Shown in pieces: positions 1-12,031 of a stretch of 64,000 nucleotides of DNA (position 1 is the stretch's first letter; the number at the start of each line of letters is the position of its first letter). The notes under the pieces are model-generated. The model was not told the origin of the DNA. It ran no database searches and saw nothing but the letters and a program-made list of their open reading frames with translations. The stretch comes from Clavelina lepadiformis (lineage: Eukaryota > Chordata > Ascidiacea > Aplousobranchia > Clavelinidae), in contig NC_135242.1 of assembly GCF_947623445.1 (NCBI RefSeq), positions 24,986,001 through 25,050,000 on the forward strand, read 5' to 3'. Position numbers and translations under genes: made by a program.

Positions 1-125
1 CAAAGAAAAACGTGTACGTGCATCTACAACTACAATTTCCTAAAAAAGATAAAAAGGGCCAAGACGGTAAACTATTACTACACAATAACAAACTACAACG
101 CAAACTAGTGCCTTAAAAATTTGGA
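1..125 (+). repeat. LTR fragment at window edge
   Basis: The first ~125 bases match the 3' half of the LTR at 2008-2444 (its positions ~2251-2385). The shared text begins at caaagaaaaacgtgtacg and runs to the common gccttaaaaatt. It is the tail of another copy of the same LTR family, cut by the window edge. After that point the sequence diverges and the usual LTR end is not seen. Confidence 0.6.
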
Positions 126-2007
126 TTGTGAATTGAATGAAGTTCCAAGAAACAAATCTTAATTTATCAAAATTCAGTTTTTTTTTGGCAATTCGTAAAA
201 AAGGGTTTCCTTCATACTTAAACGCATTTATTGGAATAAGCAACCGAAATATTTGTTCAATTTGAGTTTACATCGCGAAACCAAGCTTACACGAGTCGCC
301 ATGAAATAAACCACATCATGCCAATTTGACATTTTCAAATAAAAATAAAACTTATATGATCTGTGGTGGCCTACTTGCTTGAAACTCGGTATTTATATAC
401 ATGGGGTCGTTACCCTATTTAAAGAGATAGGGCATGGAATTTTCAATACAGAAAACACTAAATCAACAACCTGTTATAGGCAGTAGTGGCTTTTGGGTGA
501 AGCGACCGAGGTGTTCGCCTCTGGTCCCCATTCTACAGCCTCCCTGTTTGTGTATACACGTGCTCTAAAACAATAAGCGTTTGTTACCATAAAAGCGTTT
601 GTTACGATAAAAGTAAATTAAAAGCCAGGTTCATTATCACTATAACGGCGGGTCGTGTCACCACGAAGAATAAAACCGATTTAATGAAAACATTAATAAC
701 AGTATAACGATAAAAACTAACAGTTAAATGGAACAAGTCAACATACACTCAGGCTCGGGCCACGGTCACACGACTGTCTTAAAACAATCAACCGACAGCA
801 CGAATCACTATATCCAGATCGCTCTCCTCCTTCTCTGTCAGTCTCTCCAAACCTATCAGCAATCTGACTCTTAGAAAGGTAGCGACAGTTGACGCCAAGA
901 CGGGAAGTATTAAAAATGTGTGTGGTGCAAAACAAACTCTTCTTAAATACACAATTTTGCCGAAGGCTGAAACACATGTAAAAAAACATAAACCTAAAAA
1001 CGCAATAAATTTTGTTAAAAGAACAAACAAACAGAAACGAGCTAGCAGCATCGAAAACACAATAAATCATCACAGTCGAACTTTTCGTCATGCCTTCGCT
1101 AATGCTCCAAATAGGGCGTTTCAATCCCCACGACTTGCAATAAGGCACTCTTGGGTCTTACTCGACGTCCGCGTAGAGCTGTGTCTGCTTTCGCATACGC
1201 TGTGACCGCTGAGACAGCGATGCCTGTCAATTCGCTTCTACCGGGCTTGGGTCGATTGCGAAGCTCTCAATATGGCCGCATTGTCTTTTTTGCTCACCGC
1301 CTGATTGAAGAGTTTCCGTTTCTTCATCTTTCTCGTTCGCTCATCGCAGTGGTATTGTCACCAAATTTCACGTTTGATATATCTTTGTATATTAAACATG
1401 CTGACAGGCGTGTTAATGTAGCATTGCACTTTGATATCTTTTTAGGTTTATAGTTAGATGTATTCTACGATGTGTTTTTAAATGTAGGCTATATTAAGAT
1501 GTATTCTGCCGGTATTGTTGCCGCCATTCTTGCACACAATGTGTGACTGCGTGTTTAGCATAAGTAATTCATCAATATGTTACTTGTGACTCTTTTTATT
1601 GTTTTTTATATGTTTTTTGCATACGTACACGGTTTACGTTTTTACCCACAACTCCCCCCGAGACAACCCCCCCAGGTTATTCTGCCCGCAATTTCTAATC
1701 TCACTACATAAGTATAATTGATTACGCTGTGGTTTGTAGGCGAATAGGCGAGTAGGCGATATATAACTATACTAACTTACACGTAATTGATCCTTTGTTA
1801 GTCGGAGGCTGGGATGCATTCCTCAGTGTGTTCCATCATCAGGAGATTGGATTGCTCTATTTCCGATTTCACTGCAGCCAAGGTCTATTGTTTCCCTCAT
1901 GTTTAAGGCAATAAGACAAAATTTGGTCGGTCTCATTTACTGTCCATTTCTTAGGCGAAGGGTTGAAAACCTTTCTGAGAATTCAACTGAAGATCATTTA
2001 GTAGGAA
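126..2007. other. No gene recognised
   Basis: Open frames here (for example around 738-1450, both strands) overlap each other and lack known motifs, splice context or family similarity that I can recognise. They look like chance frames. The stretch may be degraded repeat DNA, because both ends lie against LTR copies. Confidence 0.5.
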
Positions 2008-2444
2008 TGTAACGAAGATTTTCCTTGGCCAGGAAACGTCCCGCTTTTATGACTAGTCGATTAGCCGATTTATGCTCTCCTATCTTTTATGAGCGTTCCT
2101 TTAATAAAAACAAACGTCTTTCTTTTATTAAAACCAAATGTAGACTGACTCAACTCTTGGTCACCAAACCATCGTACCATCCACATTCATTAATCAACGA
2201 GAAAAAGGATTCGCGGGTAGCGTGACATTCTTCGAGAAGAGTTGTAGGGAACAAAGAAAAACGTGTACGTTTGTCTATAACTACAATTTCCTAAAAACGA
2301 TAAAAAAGGTCACAAGTGCCACAACGGTAAAATATTACTAAAAAATAACAAACTACACCACAAACTAGTGCCTTAAAAATTGTATTATATAACATTAAAA
2401 TGCAGTGCTTCTTAAAACAAGTGCGTAAAGATATTCTCGTGACA
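2008..2444 (-). repeat. LTR (3' LTR of gag-bearing element, minus orientation)
   Basis: On the plus strand it starts TGTAACGAAGATTTTCC and ends CTCGTGACA, so it has TG...CA ends. It aligns with the LTRs at 3456-4052 and 13812-14301. Directly right of it lies a pyrimidine run (2445-2462), which on the minus strand is a purine-rich tract next to the LTR, as expected of a polypurine tract. About 437 bp long, shorter than its partner, so one of the two has an insertion or deletion. Confidence 0.7.
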
Positions 2445-2618
2445 TCTCACCCCTTCCCGCTGTCATTCCTGCCCTCGGGAAAATTTAATTTCTCTAACTC
2501 ACATATTCCGAACGATTGCGTTTTCTTTTTAATCATCAGGCGTGCCGTTATTGACTCTCACCGCTACATAAGCGTGGCACCCATCAGTCAGTATTGTATA
2601 GATTTTGCCACCACCATT

Positions 2619-3389
2619 TTACCACCTGTCTGCCGGCGCCGTACACTTTTGAATGGTGCAAATCATATTTTGCGGCAAAGAATCCTTCCTTCTTTTCGCC
2701 GTGAACTGGGCGTCACCCTGTGAGGTCACTTGACACCGGGCACTTTTATTGAAATTTCTGATTCTCCTTTGTGCCCCGGCAATTTCGTTTTCAACCAGAG
2801 TGATCACTTCTTTCTGACTGCTTTGTTCCAGTCGTGGATGTGCGTTGAACATCAATACATCCCGCGAAAGTAAGTTTATGCAATCATCAAATGCAATGGC
2901 CTGTCTGCTGCCAGCGAAGAAATTCCTGCCTATTGTTAAATTTGCGGATAAAGCTTCTGACGATTTGTGGCTCTTCAGGCCACGTAGCAATGCCAAGTAA
3001 AGTATTTCGTTCTTTATGGTGTCTTGGTTCTCTCCCCTGTAGGTCATGTTGCCCAGCTTCTTTAAGGCATTGACAAATGAGCGTGTTGACTCGTTCAGTC
3101 CTTGTACCCTGTCTAACAAGTTGATCATCAGCTTGTTAATTACAACATTGGATTGTCGAATTTCAAAAGATCTTTTTATCAGTTCACCGTATGGCAGATC
3201 AAACAGCGAAGCATCTCTCCCGCGTACGTCCCAGCTTAAATCTTCATCGAAGCTGTTAATTAGTAGATGCTTCTTCAAAGCAGAATTCGCTTCAATAGTC
3301 ATACAATAAGAGTCGAAACGTTTGAGAAAACTTTGGAAATCCTCGTTGGACTTATATTTTTGGTGGAGGAATAACGAAATAGATAACAA
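2619..3389 (-). pseudogene. Gag-like reading frame of LTR retrotransposon, broken 5' end
   Basis: An open stretch of about 256 codons. It contains the charged, helical pattern usual for retrotransposon gag (a segment near the start reads SNEDFQSFLKRFDSYCM). A stop lies directly upstream (3395-3393) and the first codon of the open stretch is TTG, not ATG; the first internal ATG is about residue 30. The true 5' end is therefore lost or frameshifted. No clear CCHC zinc knuckle is visible near the end. It sits between two LTRs in the orientation expected of gag. Family assignment rests on pattern and position, not on a database match. Confidence 0.55.
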
Positions 3390-3455
3390 TCGTCAAATTC
3401 CAACAAGTTAGATGATTAATTTCAGTGACTGCGGAATCCTGGCGCATTCGCCAAT

Positions 3456-4052
3456 TGTAACCAAGATTTTCCTTAGCCAGGAAAGTTCTCGCTTTTACGG
3501 CTAGTCGATCAACCGGTTTCTGCTTTTCTAACTTTTATTAGCATTTCTTCGATAAAAAAAACCATCTCTCTTCTATTAAATCACAATGTAGACTGACCCA
3601 ACACTTCCCCAGCTGAGTGCAACAGCACACAAAAACAGATTCCACCGTTGCCACGCACTGAGAAATTAAACGCGGGACGCTAAATACAAATTAGGCCTTA
3701 GAGGTAGCGATGTAAGACGTCACAGACTAAAAACATGTGTACACATGAATAAGTACAATACGTCAGCACGTGAGCAAACATAAGAAAACCTGACGAGCTT
3801 GCATACGAATGAGACAATACACAACGCGAATAAAAACAGAAGTTGACCCACACATTGAACAAATTTAACCTACAAGAGTGGTGCTAACAAACCGTGTACA
3901 ATGTGAACAATTGACTCCCTGATTGGGTAATTAAAATGCAGGTTATCTAAAACAAGTAACAACTAACCGTAAACAAGTTATTTACAAATTTATTGACGCA
4001 ATATTAAAATGTGTTGGTCCTGAAACGGGTGGGTAAATATAATCCCGTGACA
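3456..4052 (-). repeat. LTR (5' LTR of gag-bearing element, minus orientation)
   Basis: On the plus strand it starts TGTAACCAAGATTTTCC and ends AATCCCGTGACA. About 597 bp. Its first ~150 bp align with 2008-2160 and 13812-13965. The primer-binding-site candidate abuts it at 3453. Confidence 0.7.
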
Positions 4053-4999
4053 CTAGTTTGGATTTTGGCACCGTTTGGGACTTAGGTTATCGCTTGCGCA
4101 TTTGTGTTATTAGGTTTATAGATTGGTTGGTTTGTTTGTTTGTTTTAGTTCTTCTCTGTACTTAGAAGAGTTTCTTTAGTTAATATAATTTGCTTTGCGT
4201 TTGTATTTGTTGTCTTGGAGCTTTGAATTATTATGATTGGTTTATTTTGCCGCCGGTAGGTGTCGTGTTTGCTTTGATTTTTACAGTATTGGGGTTTAAC
4301 ACCGTTGAAAGTTGTTCTTGTCGCATTTGTTGCGCGCACCAGGGGTGCCGCTGCTTCTCCCGCTAATTACAAATCCCCCGTCCAGTTTCTCCCTAAAATG
4401 TTCAGAGTACATGGGGCAGTTCGGTTAGTGAGTGTTGGTGACAGGGCGTTGTCTCTACTCCATGCTTTTCCATTGATCTTTTTTCTTCTATTTTTAGCGT
4501 TAAGTCGATGCCTCTGTTGTGTGCAGTTTTTAAATATAAGTTCTCACCAACACTCAGGTGTGACTCTTTCACTGGGGTTCGTCGTGAAAGGAGCTACTGA
4601 CCTGGCTAAACATCTGCGTTTTACGTAACACATGTCTTTTGCGTGCTTGCTTTATGCTGTGTGACTTGGTGTCAATCTGTAACACACTTTACTTTCCTGG
4701 ACGTCAGCGTTGATTGATAAACTTGGCATAAAACAAGCAGCTTATGCGCAAATTACTAATACAAGTTTGTTGGTCCTTTGTTGGCTAACTATGTCGGTCC
4801 AAGACTACAGTTACGTTGCTTCGGGTTTCGGACCGAAATAGAATAGTCCCTGTATAGTGTATAGCGATATCTACTTACTAAGTTGTGTTCATATAACTCA
4901 CTCGTATGTATGCTGGTCTGCTGTTTATAACAAAACACCGTTAATGTCGTCAACACGGCATTGTATGCATCGGTTCATAAACCAATGTCTTGTAAAAAC
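4053..4999. other. No gene; contains a repeat shared with 17.3 kb
   Basis: No convincing coding exon. Bases ~4640-4745 resemble ~17335-17450; both hold a gttgattgat(a/g)aactt(g/a)gcataaaacaagcag block, so a dispersed repeat relic is present. The open frame at 4305-4628 has no recognisable content. Confidence 0.5.
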
Positions 5000-5372
5000 T
5001 AGGGCTGGAACAATTTGGTCGGCTAATAATAGCCGCTAGCGACTAAGAGCTGTTGGCGACTAAACATTTTCTATTAGCTATTAGCCGAAAGCGTGTATGT
5101 AGGAAAGAATTTGGACCAAAATTTTTGGTAATACATTAATTCAGGGAATTTTGTTACTCTGTTAATCATTTTAATGCTGGAATACCAACTTTGTGGGCTG
5201 GCATAAAATAAGTTGCTAATAAAACACTTTTCATCACATTTATCAATAATATAGCAGTTTTGTATATAGCGATTTTGTATATACAATAATATAGCGATTG
5301 ACAATGTGACATGACAATTAGCGACTATGGTGGCTAACGGTAAAAGAAAATCGGCTAAAATTCCCAGCCCTA
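5000..5372. mobile_element. hAT-type MITE with 8-bp target duplication
   Basis: The left end TAGGGCTGGAA and the right end TTCCCAGCCCTA are inverted copies. The 8-mer gtaaaaac flanks the element exactly on both sides (4992-4999 and 5373-5380). Eight-base duplications with short inverted ends are the hAT signature. The interior is 373 bp, AT-rich, noncoding, with repeated agcgact and ggctaa words. Confidence 0.85.
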
Positions 5373-5765
5373 GTAAAAACAACGCGAATATTTACACGTG
5401 GATAGTATAATTGAATGACGATGTGGTGCCAAATTTGTACCGGTCATTGTAACGTAAAGATGTCGCATGACTAACAGTTTGTCTTCCCGGAAAGTAATTT
5501 GTAAGGTTCGTTTAGTTCTTTGTAAGGTGAATTTGTAACCTTTAGTTTTACTTGAATTGGACGGCAATCTCCAAGATTTTTGAATGAAAAACTCACTCTG
5601 ACTGATGGACATTTACACGTCACAATGCTCGGAACAAATTTGACATAACAATCATATTATGACGTGCGGTATAACGGAATGACAGAATGAATATATTATG
5701 ACGTAATACACGTGGCAACTTACAGTTACAGTTTGCTGCGTTGCCGGTCTAAATACAGTTCAATG

Positions 5766-5771
5766 TTTATT
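5766..5771 (-). promoter_or_regulatory. Polyadenylation signal of the ficolin-like gene
   Basis: AATAAA on the minus strand, about 32 bases past the TGA stop at 5805-5803. The short distance implies a very short 3' UTR. Confidence 0.55.
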
Positions 5772-5802
5772 TGGTTGGTTAAAATCAACTAATGGATTTC
5801 AT

Positions 5803-8280
5803 TCAGTCGCAACGAAGTTTCATTTTAGTTTCTTTAAGAGATTCATCTCCTCCCTTCCAATCCTTCCAAATAATTCCATGATAACTTCCACTTGATTGAC
5901 GCATCCAGACTCCATTGAGCCTGGAATGGGAGCAGTTGTTAAACCACCATCCTTGAGATCCTCCACGGCGAGTTGCGCAGTTTCCACCACTAATATATTA
6001 AAACATGAAAGATTGAAATTCCTTTTTTGCATCTATTTATATTCCATCTTATACGTTACTGGCAGGATATAACTGAAAAACCTACTGAGGTAGTGGCACT
6101 TAATGTTTATTGAGTTGAACATATTTGTAACAAAACATAAAAATACGTACCTGGAATCGTTATCGCTATCTTCTGTCGAGAATGGGTGACCATTGTGATA
6201 TGCTAAACTGTCTCCTGCATTTCCGCTGTATCCAGAAACACGAAGCCGATATAAATTTTCAGCAGATTCGATCGAAAACGAGCTGCAAAAACAACCACTT
6301 GCTTTAAAAGATTAGAATCCAGACAACTAAGTTGTAATTTACTCAACAAAGTTTTACGCTGATTAATAAATGTAAGATTTTCTACATCTTCGTTATTTAT
6401 GTCACAACAATCGTCTTATGACCTATAATCGGCGTAAGCTTGGTTTCCATGGAAATCCCACAGCTCTATCTTGAGTCTGCATCCCCCTCCACGCGTCATC
6501 TGGTGAATGTTGTCGAGTCCTGTAAGTAATGAAGCACGAATAATAAAAACAAAAAACATCAAAATAAAATGCGTTTAAGTTGAACTAACTTCCTCTTACC
6601 AAGCCAAAATTCCCCATCAATCTGGCCAAAACCGTTCGCATAGTCGTCCCATCGTCGCCCGAAACTAACACTTCCGCCAATTCTTCTTTGAAAAATCTGT
6701 TAGTAATTTGATTTTACATATTAGCCCAAGTGCAATACGTTTAATTTATATGTTTAAATAATCTTCAGTTTATTACGTCATAATACAAGAATTACGGCAA
6801 TATTTACACTTCGCTTACAATACGCAAGATATATCTCGTTAAGTTGGATCTCTTATGCGAGTGGCATGTTCATATTTTTGCCAAAATTTCAAGTTAAGAA
6901 AATTTTAAACTCATATTATAGGTAGCTGTTTGCTGCAGGTGATTTGAGGGAAACAAATCAGGTTTACGTGGCGCTGGTTGAATTTCGCCCGTTTTCACTG
7001 CAAGCGACTTACGCAGTTCAATGCAATTGTTTCGCATGCTGCATAAACGAAGCGAGTTAGACACAACAGTAATGTTGGCATGCAACAGAGTAATTATTAG
7101 CGTACAGTGATTTTTATGCATCGTGGCATGTGACTCAATGTTGGCTTATGATGGTCTCTGCACAACCGCACACGACTAACACTCCCACAGCAATCATTGT
7201 TGCATTGTTGCAGATAGTTGCATTAAACTTACAAATACACAGTTATATTAAACAGTTTTCAATCCAATTGTTTGAGTTTGTCGGTAAGCGTTTTCGAATC
7301 AACCGCAAGTTGGCAAACAACCTTCATTCAACGTTATGGGAATTAAGTTTCAGAAAAGTGGAAAAAGGCAAATTTAAAAAGCGCGAATGCGTGTGAAAAA
7401 AAATTCATTGTCGCTTTTGTTTTCTTACATTCTTGTTACAATGCAAATGAATAGCACATAACGCATTGCCACTTTGAAGTCCACACAACTTGATAACTAT
7501 CGCTTCAATACTACACAGTAAATGTATATACTTCTATATAATCTTTTAAAGCTTTCAATATTACTGTAAGTTCAATATAATTTGTAAGCTATTCTACTTA
7601 TAACTGTGGAAAGCCTTTCACTCACCGTCCATCCATCCTCGCAGTAAACTTCAATTCCACTCGTCAAAGTGCGAGGACCGTTGCTTGTTGACGTAGCACA
7701 GGACGGAGGTGGAACAAGCTCCTCGATTTCTGGAAACGATTTTTTGTTGTAAACAAGATTGAACTTTTCCAGCAAGGTTCCAGTTAAAACTCGATCGTAT
7801 TAAGCAATAGACATACAATTAACCAAGATAACAAGCTTAGACCATAGCGTATGAGCGCTAGATAAGTGGTTGCGCGTAGATTGTAAAGTTTCTGTAGTTT
7901 ACATCTTTTGGTTGGTTTTTTGCGGAATTCTTTATGCTTGCATGAAAATTGACGATGGTTAAAATTATTAATCTATGATCAGAAATCAACTTACTTGCCA
8001 GTCTGGTGGCTAGGTCGGTTACTAGCGACCCCAGAGCGCACGATTCTCCTTGCATCCCCTTCTGTCCAGCTTCTCCGGGTTCTCCTTTGGCTCCTGGATC
8101 CCCCTGAGCTCCCGGAATTCCGGATTTTCCAGATCTGCCGACATCACCTTTGTCTCCTTTCTGCATGCTTGAATTGTTTACGTCATCATCACAGACAGTG
8201 GTAAGGACTTGACGACATTGTTGCGAGTAGGTCATCATGACGAAACAAGCCAATGAAAACAGAAGAATCACTCCTCTCAT
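5803..8280 (-). CDS. Ficolin-like secreted lectin (collagen + fibrinogen-related domain), 6 exons
   Basis: Exons: 8280-7995, 7729-7626, 6696-6600, 6519-6423, 6282-6151, 5989-5803. All have GT/AG sites and join in phase to 300 residues. Residues 1-20 form a signal peptide. Cys22 and Cys30 could link chains. Residues 42-80 are 13 unbroken Gly-X-Y triplets. Residues 106-300 form a fibrinogen-related domain: WTIFQRR, GEFWLG, DNIHQMT, a DSDND calcium-site-like loop (233-237), GGNC (240-243) and [10 protein letters not shown] (256-265). This order is that of ficolins, secreted oligomeric lectins that bind acetylated sugars on microbes and can recruit MASP proteases. Oddities: the collagen stalk is short and the usual GGGWT is EDGWT. 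An Asn-Ser-Ser glycosylation site lies at 36-38. Exact paralogue and sugar specificity cannot be read from sequence alone. Confidence 0.92.
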
Positions 8281-8340
8281 GGTTGACTATGAAGATCTTC
8301 CGTTGAAGTTGATGAAATGAAATCCCACCAAATCGCTGCT

Positions 8341-8350
8341 CTGTATATAG
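8341..8350 (-). promoter_or_regulatory. TATA box of the ficolin-like gene
   Basis: CTATATACAG on the minus strand, about 60-70 bases before the ATG at 8280. This spacing suits a TATA element about 30 bases before a start site with a short leader. Confidence 0.55.
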
Positions 8351-10989
8351 CCGTCTGTTGAAGCTCGTGGCTTCCAAAATGACGTAGAAAGTTCTCGGAA
8401 ATAAGGTCGTCAAATTCGAAGATCACGTCATCATGGCGCCTTATCCAGACCAAAATTATGTTGTTTGTGAACACAAAAGCAGTAAAAAGAAAAAAAAAAA
8501 GTGAGAAAATTTTACGTCAAGAAATGTGGAAAACTTGCGAAAAGCACCTGTTTTATTTTCCTGGTCATACTCAAAACAGATCCATTGACGTAATAACTTG
8601 ATTGTTTTCCGGGAATATTCACAAAACACGTTTCGAACAACTTTGCTTGTGACGCAAGATTGCTTATCCAATCATAGTCTGGCTCCGGTTCTGCATCATC
8701 ACAAGCTGATATGACGCAATCCAACTCATTGTGACGTTATTTTCGAACATTATGGAAAGTTGAATTGCTTTGAAAACGATAGGAATAAGTTTAATTGTTA
8801 TTATCAGGTTTCGTTATTGGCTTTTCTTGGCTACAAAAACCTACTCGAACGTCAAATAACGAAATGCTTATTGTTTCGTATTACAGTGATATTGGCAAAG
8901 AAAGCATCGGCCAATTTCTTTACGAGATGTATTTTCAGCAACGTAGCAAATTATTTCCTCAAGTCAACGAATATGTTTCTGCTGGTAATTGTTCTATGGC
9001 TGTGCTATGATTTGTTTCAGAACATCTTATTGGTTAATTGCTTGCTAACAACACCAACACCTGTTAAACGATGCAATTTCGATTCAATCATTTGGATTAG
9101 AAACATAAATTGTGGAAACATATCACTTAAGTTTACACGACACGCAAATTCCTATTTGAGGCGGCAAGGGTCGGCTTGCTTAGTGGGTATTTCTCGGGCA
9201 CATGAAGCTTGTGTTTAGGTTACATGCTCGGTCGCTTAAAACGGATAAAAAATATTTTATTCCGGCTGATGGTGGTTTCGACTTAGGTAACTCCCCATAA
9301 CCATATAAGCCGGTTTAGTAAATTGAGTTTATAGCGCTTGTTTGTATGCTCAAAGCTCTGACGACGTCCGAAATAAATGGCGTAAAACTTTACATGTGTA
9401 AAAGATATGTCCATAGTACGCAGTCAGGTTCTTATCGAGGTAACGGCAGCCGCAACAACCAGGCTTTCTTCAGTCACTACTGCAATGACTTGCACGGTCA
9501 ATCCCACCATTTAGTAAAACGGGAACAACAATTAGAAAGTTAACTGCGCGCTGGGATGTCAAGCCAGTCACATCTCGAATCCTTCCTACCAAAGTCAGTC
9601 ACCCTTCCCGTTTTAACATGCGGTACCTCGACCTAATCAACCGAAGAGAGAGAATAAAATCAAAGTGACGACCTTAGGAGTTAGGTCCAAGCAAATGAGA
9701 CTTGCGTGTGAACAAAACAAACGGTACAGTGCAGGGATTGTGAACCAATGACCTGCGTTTTCAGTGACCCACTTGTCGTTTCAAATATTATAACAAAATA
9801 TGAACAAACGTTTCAGTGACAAACATGGTAGTAAATATTTGCCAGAAGGCCCAGCCTAATTTTAATCTAGTACCGGACTGAATTTCCGTACAGCACGCTG
9901 GCACTACTACTCGGCCCGATGTATTGCGTTATCATGCCTAGTCTTGACGTTTGTGACGTAACAACGCTCTTGTGCTGTTCATTGTTAGCAAATCATTTTG
10001 CTGATTTTCACCCTTCGTAGTGATTGCCTGATGACGTTTAGGATAACTCATAAATTTCAGAAAATCAAGGACCGGGAATCGCCTCATCCCAAATATAAGG
10101 CTGCAGGTGTTAAGCTGAAAACTACACATTACCAGCCCAGGAATCCACACAACTTGCAGAGAAGATGCAGCAGCAAGTTTCTCATCGATCTTGACATTTA
10201 AATAAATCCATGACCTCACTTCTATCTTTTCCAGGTTAAAGTTTCATCTGTGACTCGTTCAATTAAAAAGGTTCGTCACTCTAACGCCACCCATAGGGTC
10301 TAACTTCATTTTCAAAACAACGAAAAATGAAGTAAGTTCATTCTGTGAAACTCTTAATTACGTAAATAAATACTCAAACAGTGAACGCAAATTGAAATAA
10401 GAAAAATATATCGTTACACATGCAATTAAAATAGGTTTTGGTCAGCTACTAATAAAATGGTTAATTGTAACTTTCGCTTAGAATTTGACATCGATGGTCG
10501 CACTTACTCCAAAGGGGCTGCATGCTACTTGCAACATTGACGTGCCTGGTGAGAATTGAGAAATGAAATTATGCTTAAGTACAGAGATAACTGAAGGTAG
10601 AACAAGGTGCTATCACGGTGTGTTCTGTTGTTTTTTTATTGAGAAAGGTATAAGTTTAAACTCCCACAAGAATTTTTGAGGAGGAAAATGTAACTTTCAA
10701 CAACCCACTAAATAGAGAGTTTGCAAAAGCAATGATGAAATACATTTATCCAGTTCAAATTACAAGTTATGTGAACTTTCAGAAAGATCATGCAGATCTT
10801 TGGTTGAAGTCCTGTGCGAAGGTTTATGTCAGGGTTGGAAAACAATCAAGTCTTTCAAGATATGTTGTGGCCTGCACACTGTCAAAAGTCGTTTTACATG
10901 TACAGTAAATTCCTCCTTGAGACAGATACAGGAGGTAGTGAAAAAATTATAATCGGCGATTGAACCCGGCCTAAGAACTTGAAACCAGG
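8351..10989. other. No gene recognised
   Basis: Upstream flank of the ficolin-like gene followed by AT-rich DNA. The longest frame (8760-9218, plus) has no motif, signal or splice support and overlaps another frame. A short inverted pair (acttcattttc / gaaaaatgaagt, ~10302-10333) is the only local structure I noticed. Confidence 0.5.
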
Positions 10990-12031
10990 GATTTGGAAGA
11001 TGAACATTTTGCTGAACTGGTTCTTGAATAAACTGAAGGAAAAACCCAATCGAAAAAAGTAAGTAAATGAGGAAGTTTCCCAACAGAATCAAATTACTAA
11101 CTTAGTTGGAATAATAAACGTTTTAAGAAAATGCAGTAATTTTTAATTTCAATCCACGACCATGGAATTAACAAGCGTTTGAAATTAACATTCGCTTTGC
11201 AGGTGTATGGGTAGTGGCTAATTCAAACAGCAAATGCATTGCAACGTTGTTTTTAAAAAAATCTCACTATTTGAAGATTTGTTATTATTAGAACGCGCAT
11301 ACACGCTAACAGAGCATAAGGTCAATGAACAAAGCAACAACGTACTTCGTCATAGCCTGGAACTCACTGACAGGAAACAATCAAACTTTTGAATGAAGCA
11401 AACTGTTCCACAAACTTAAACGACGACAACAGGGCCACAGCATTTGAGGTGATGATAATATGAAGTATCCATTATGCTATAGCAGGAACGTATAAACTTT
11501 ATATAAATGCTTTATTATAAATCGACTCTAACAATCTTAGTTTGTGTTATTTCTACAAAACTTACACAAAATCGAATGGTTGCATAAACTTACTTCGTGT
11601 ACTTTTCAAGAACCGCGCTTAATACTTTGGTAACCACTCATGCGCGACGCGATATATTTTTCATGATTTGTCATTGTTGTTGACCAGTGATTATAAAATA
11701 AACCTACCGTATACACTAAGTTGGGTTGTTTGTTGATTTCTCAAATTTTAATTGTTATATTCTTTCTATTTCTAACGCATATTGCTTACAGAAAGACGTT
11801 TACAACATTAAATTATTATGTTGTAATTCTTAGATACCGGAATGGTTATGTTACGCATTTCTTGTCGTGATCCTCTAACTTTCCATGTGACCATAGATGA
11901 CGGGGATTCGGCAGCCATGGCATGCTGGAGGTCATGGAGTTCCTCAAACCTGATACCCAGACTGACCAGAGTCATGATCCATTGGTACTCCTATAATGAG
12001 ACTTATCAATCTAGAAACTATAGACGCTTCT

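Larger units (their letters stand above)
2008..4052 (-). mobile_element. Decayed LTR retrotransposon (LTR-PBS-gag-PPT-LTR, pol lost)
   Basis: Read on the minus strand the order is: LTR (4052-3456), a TGG-starting primer-binding-site candidate directly after it (about 3453-3436, TGGCGAATGCGCCAGG), a gag-like frame (3389-2619), a purine tract (2462-2445) and the second LTR (2444-2008). Only about 1 kb lies between the LTRs and no reverse transcriptase, protease or integrase is present, so it is a deletion derivative. The flanking 4-mers (ggaa left, ctag right) do not match, so no target duplication supports intact ends. Ty3/gypsy-like by structure; the class is an inference. Confidence 0.65.

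Noticed and set aside
8760..9218. 152-codon plus-strand frame
   Set aside because: No recognisable motif, composition follows the AT-rich background, a second frame overlaps it and no splice or promoter support is seen.
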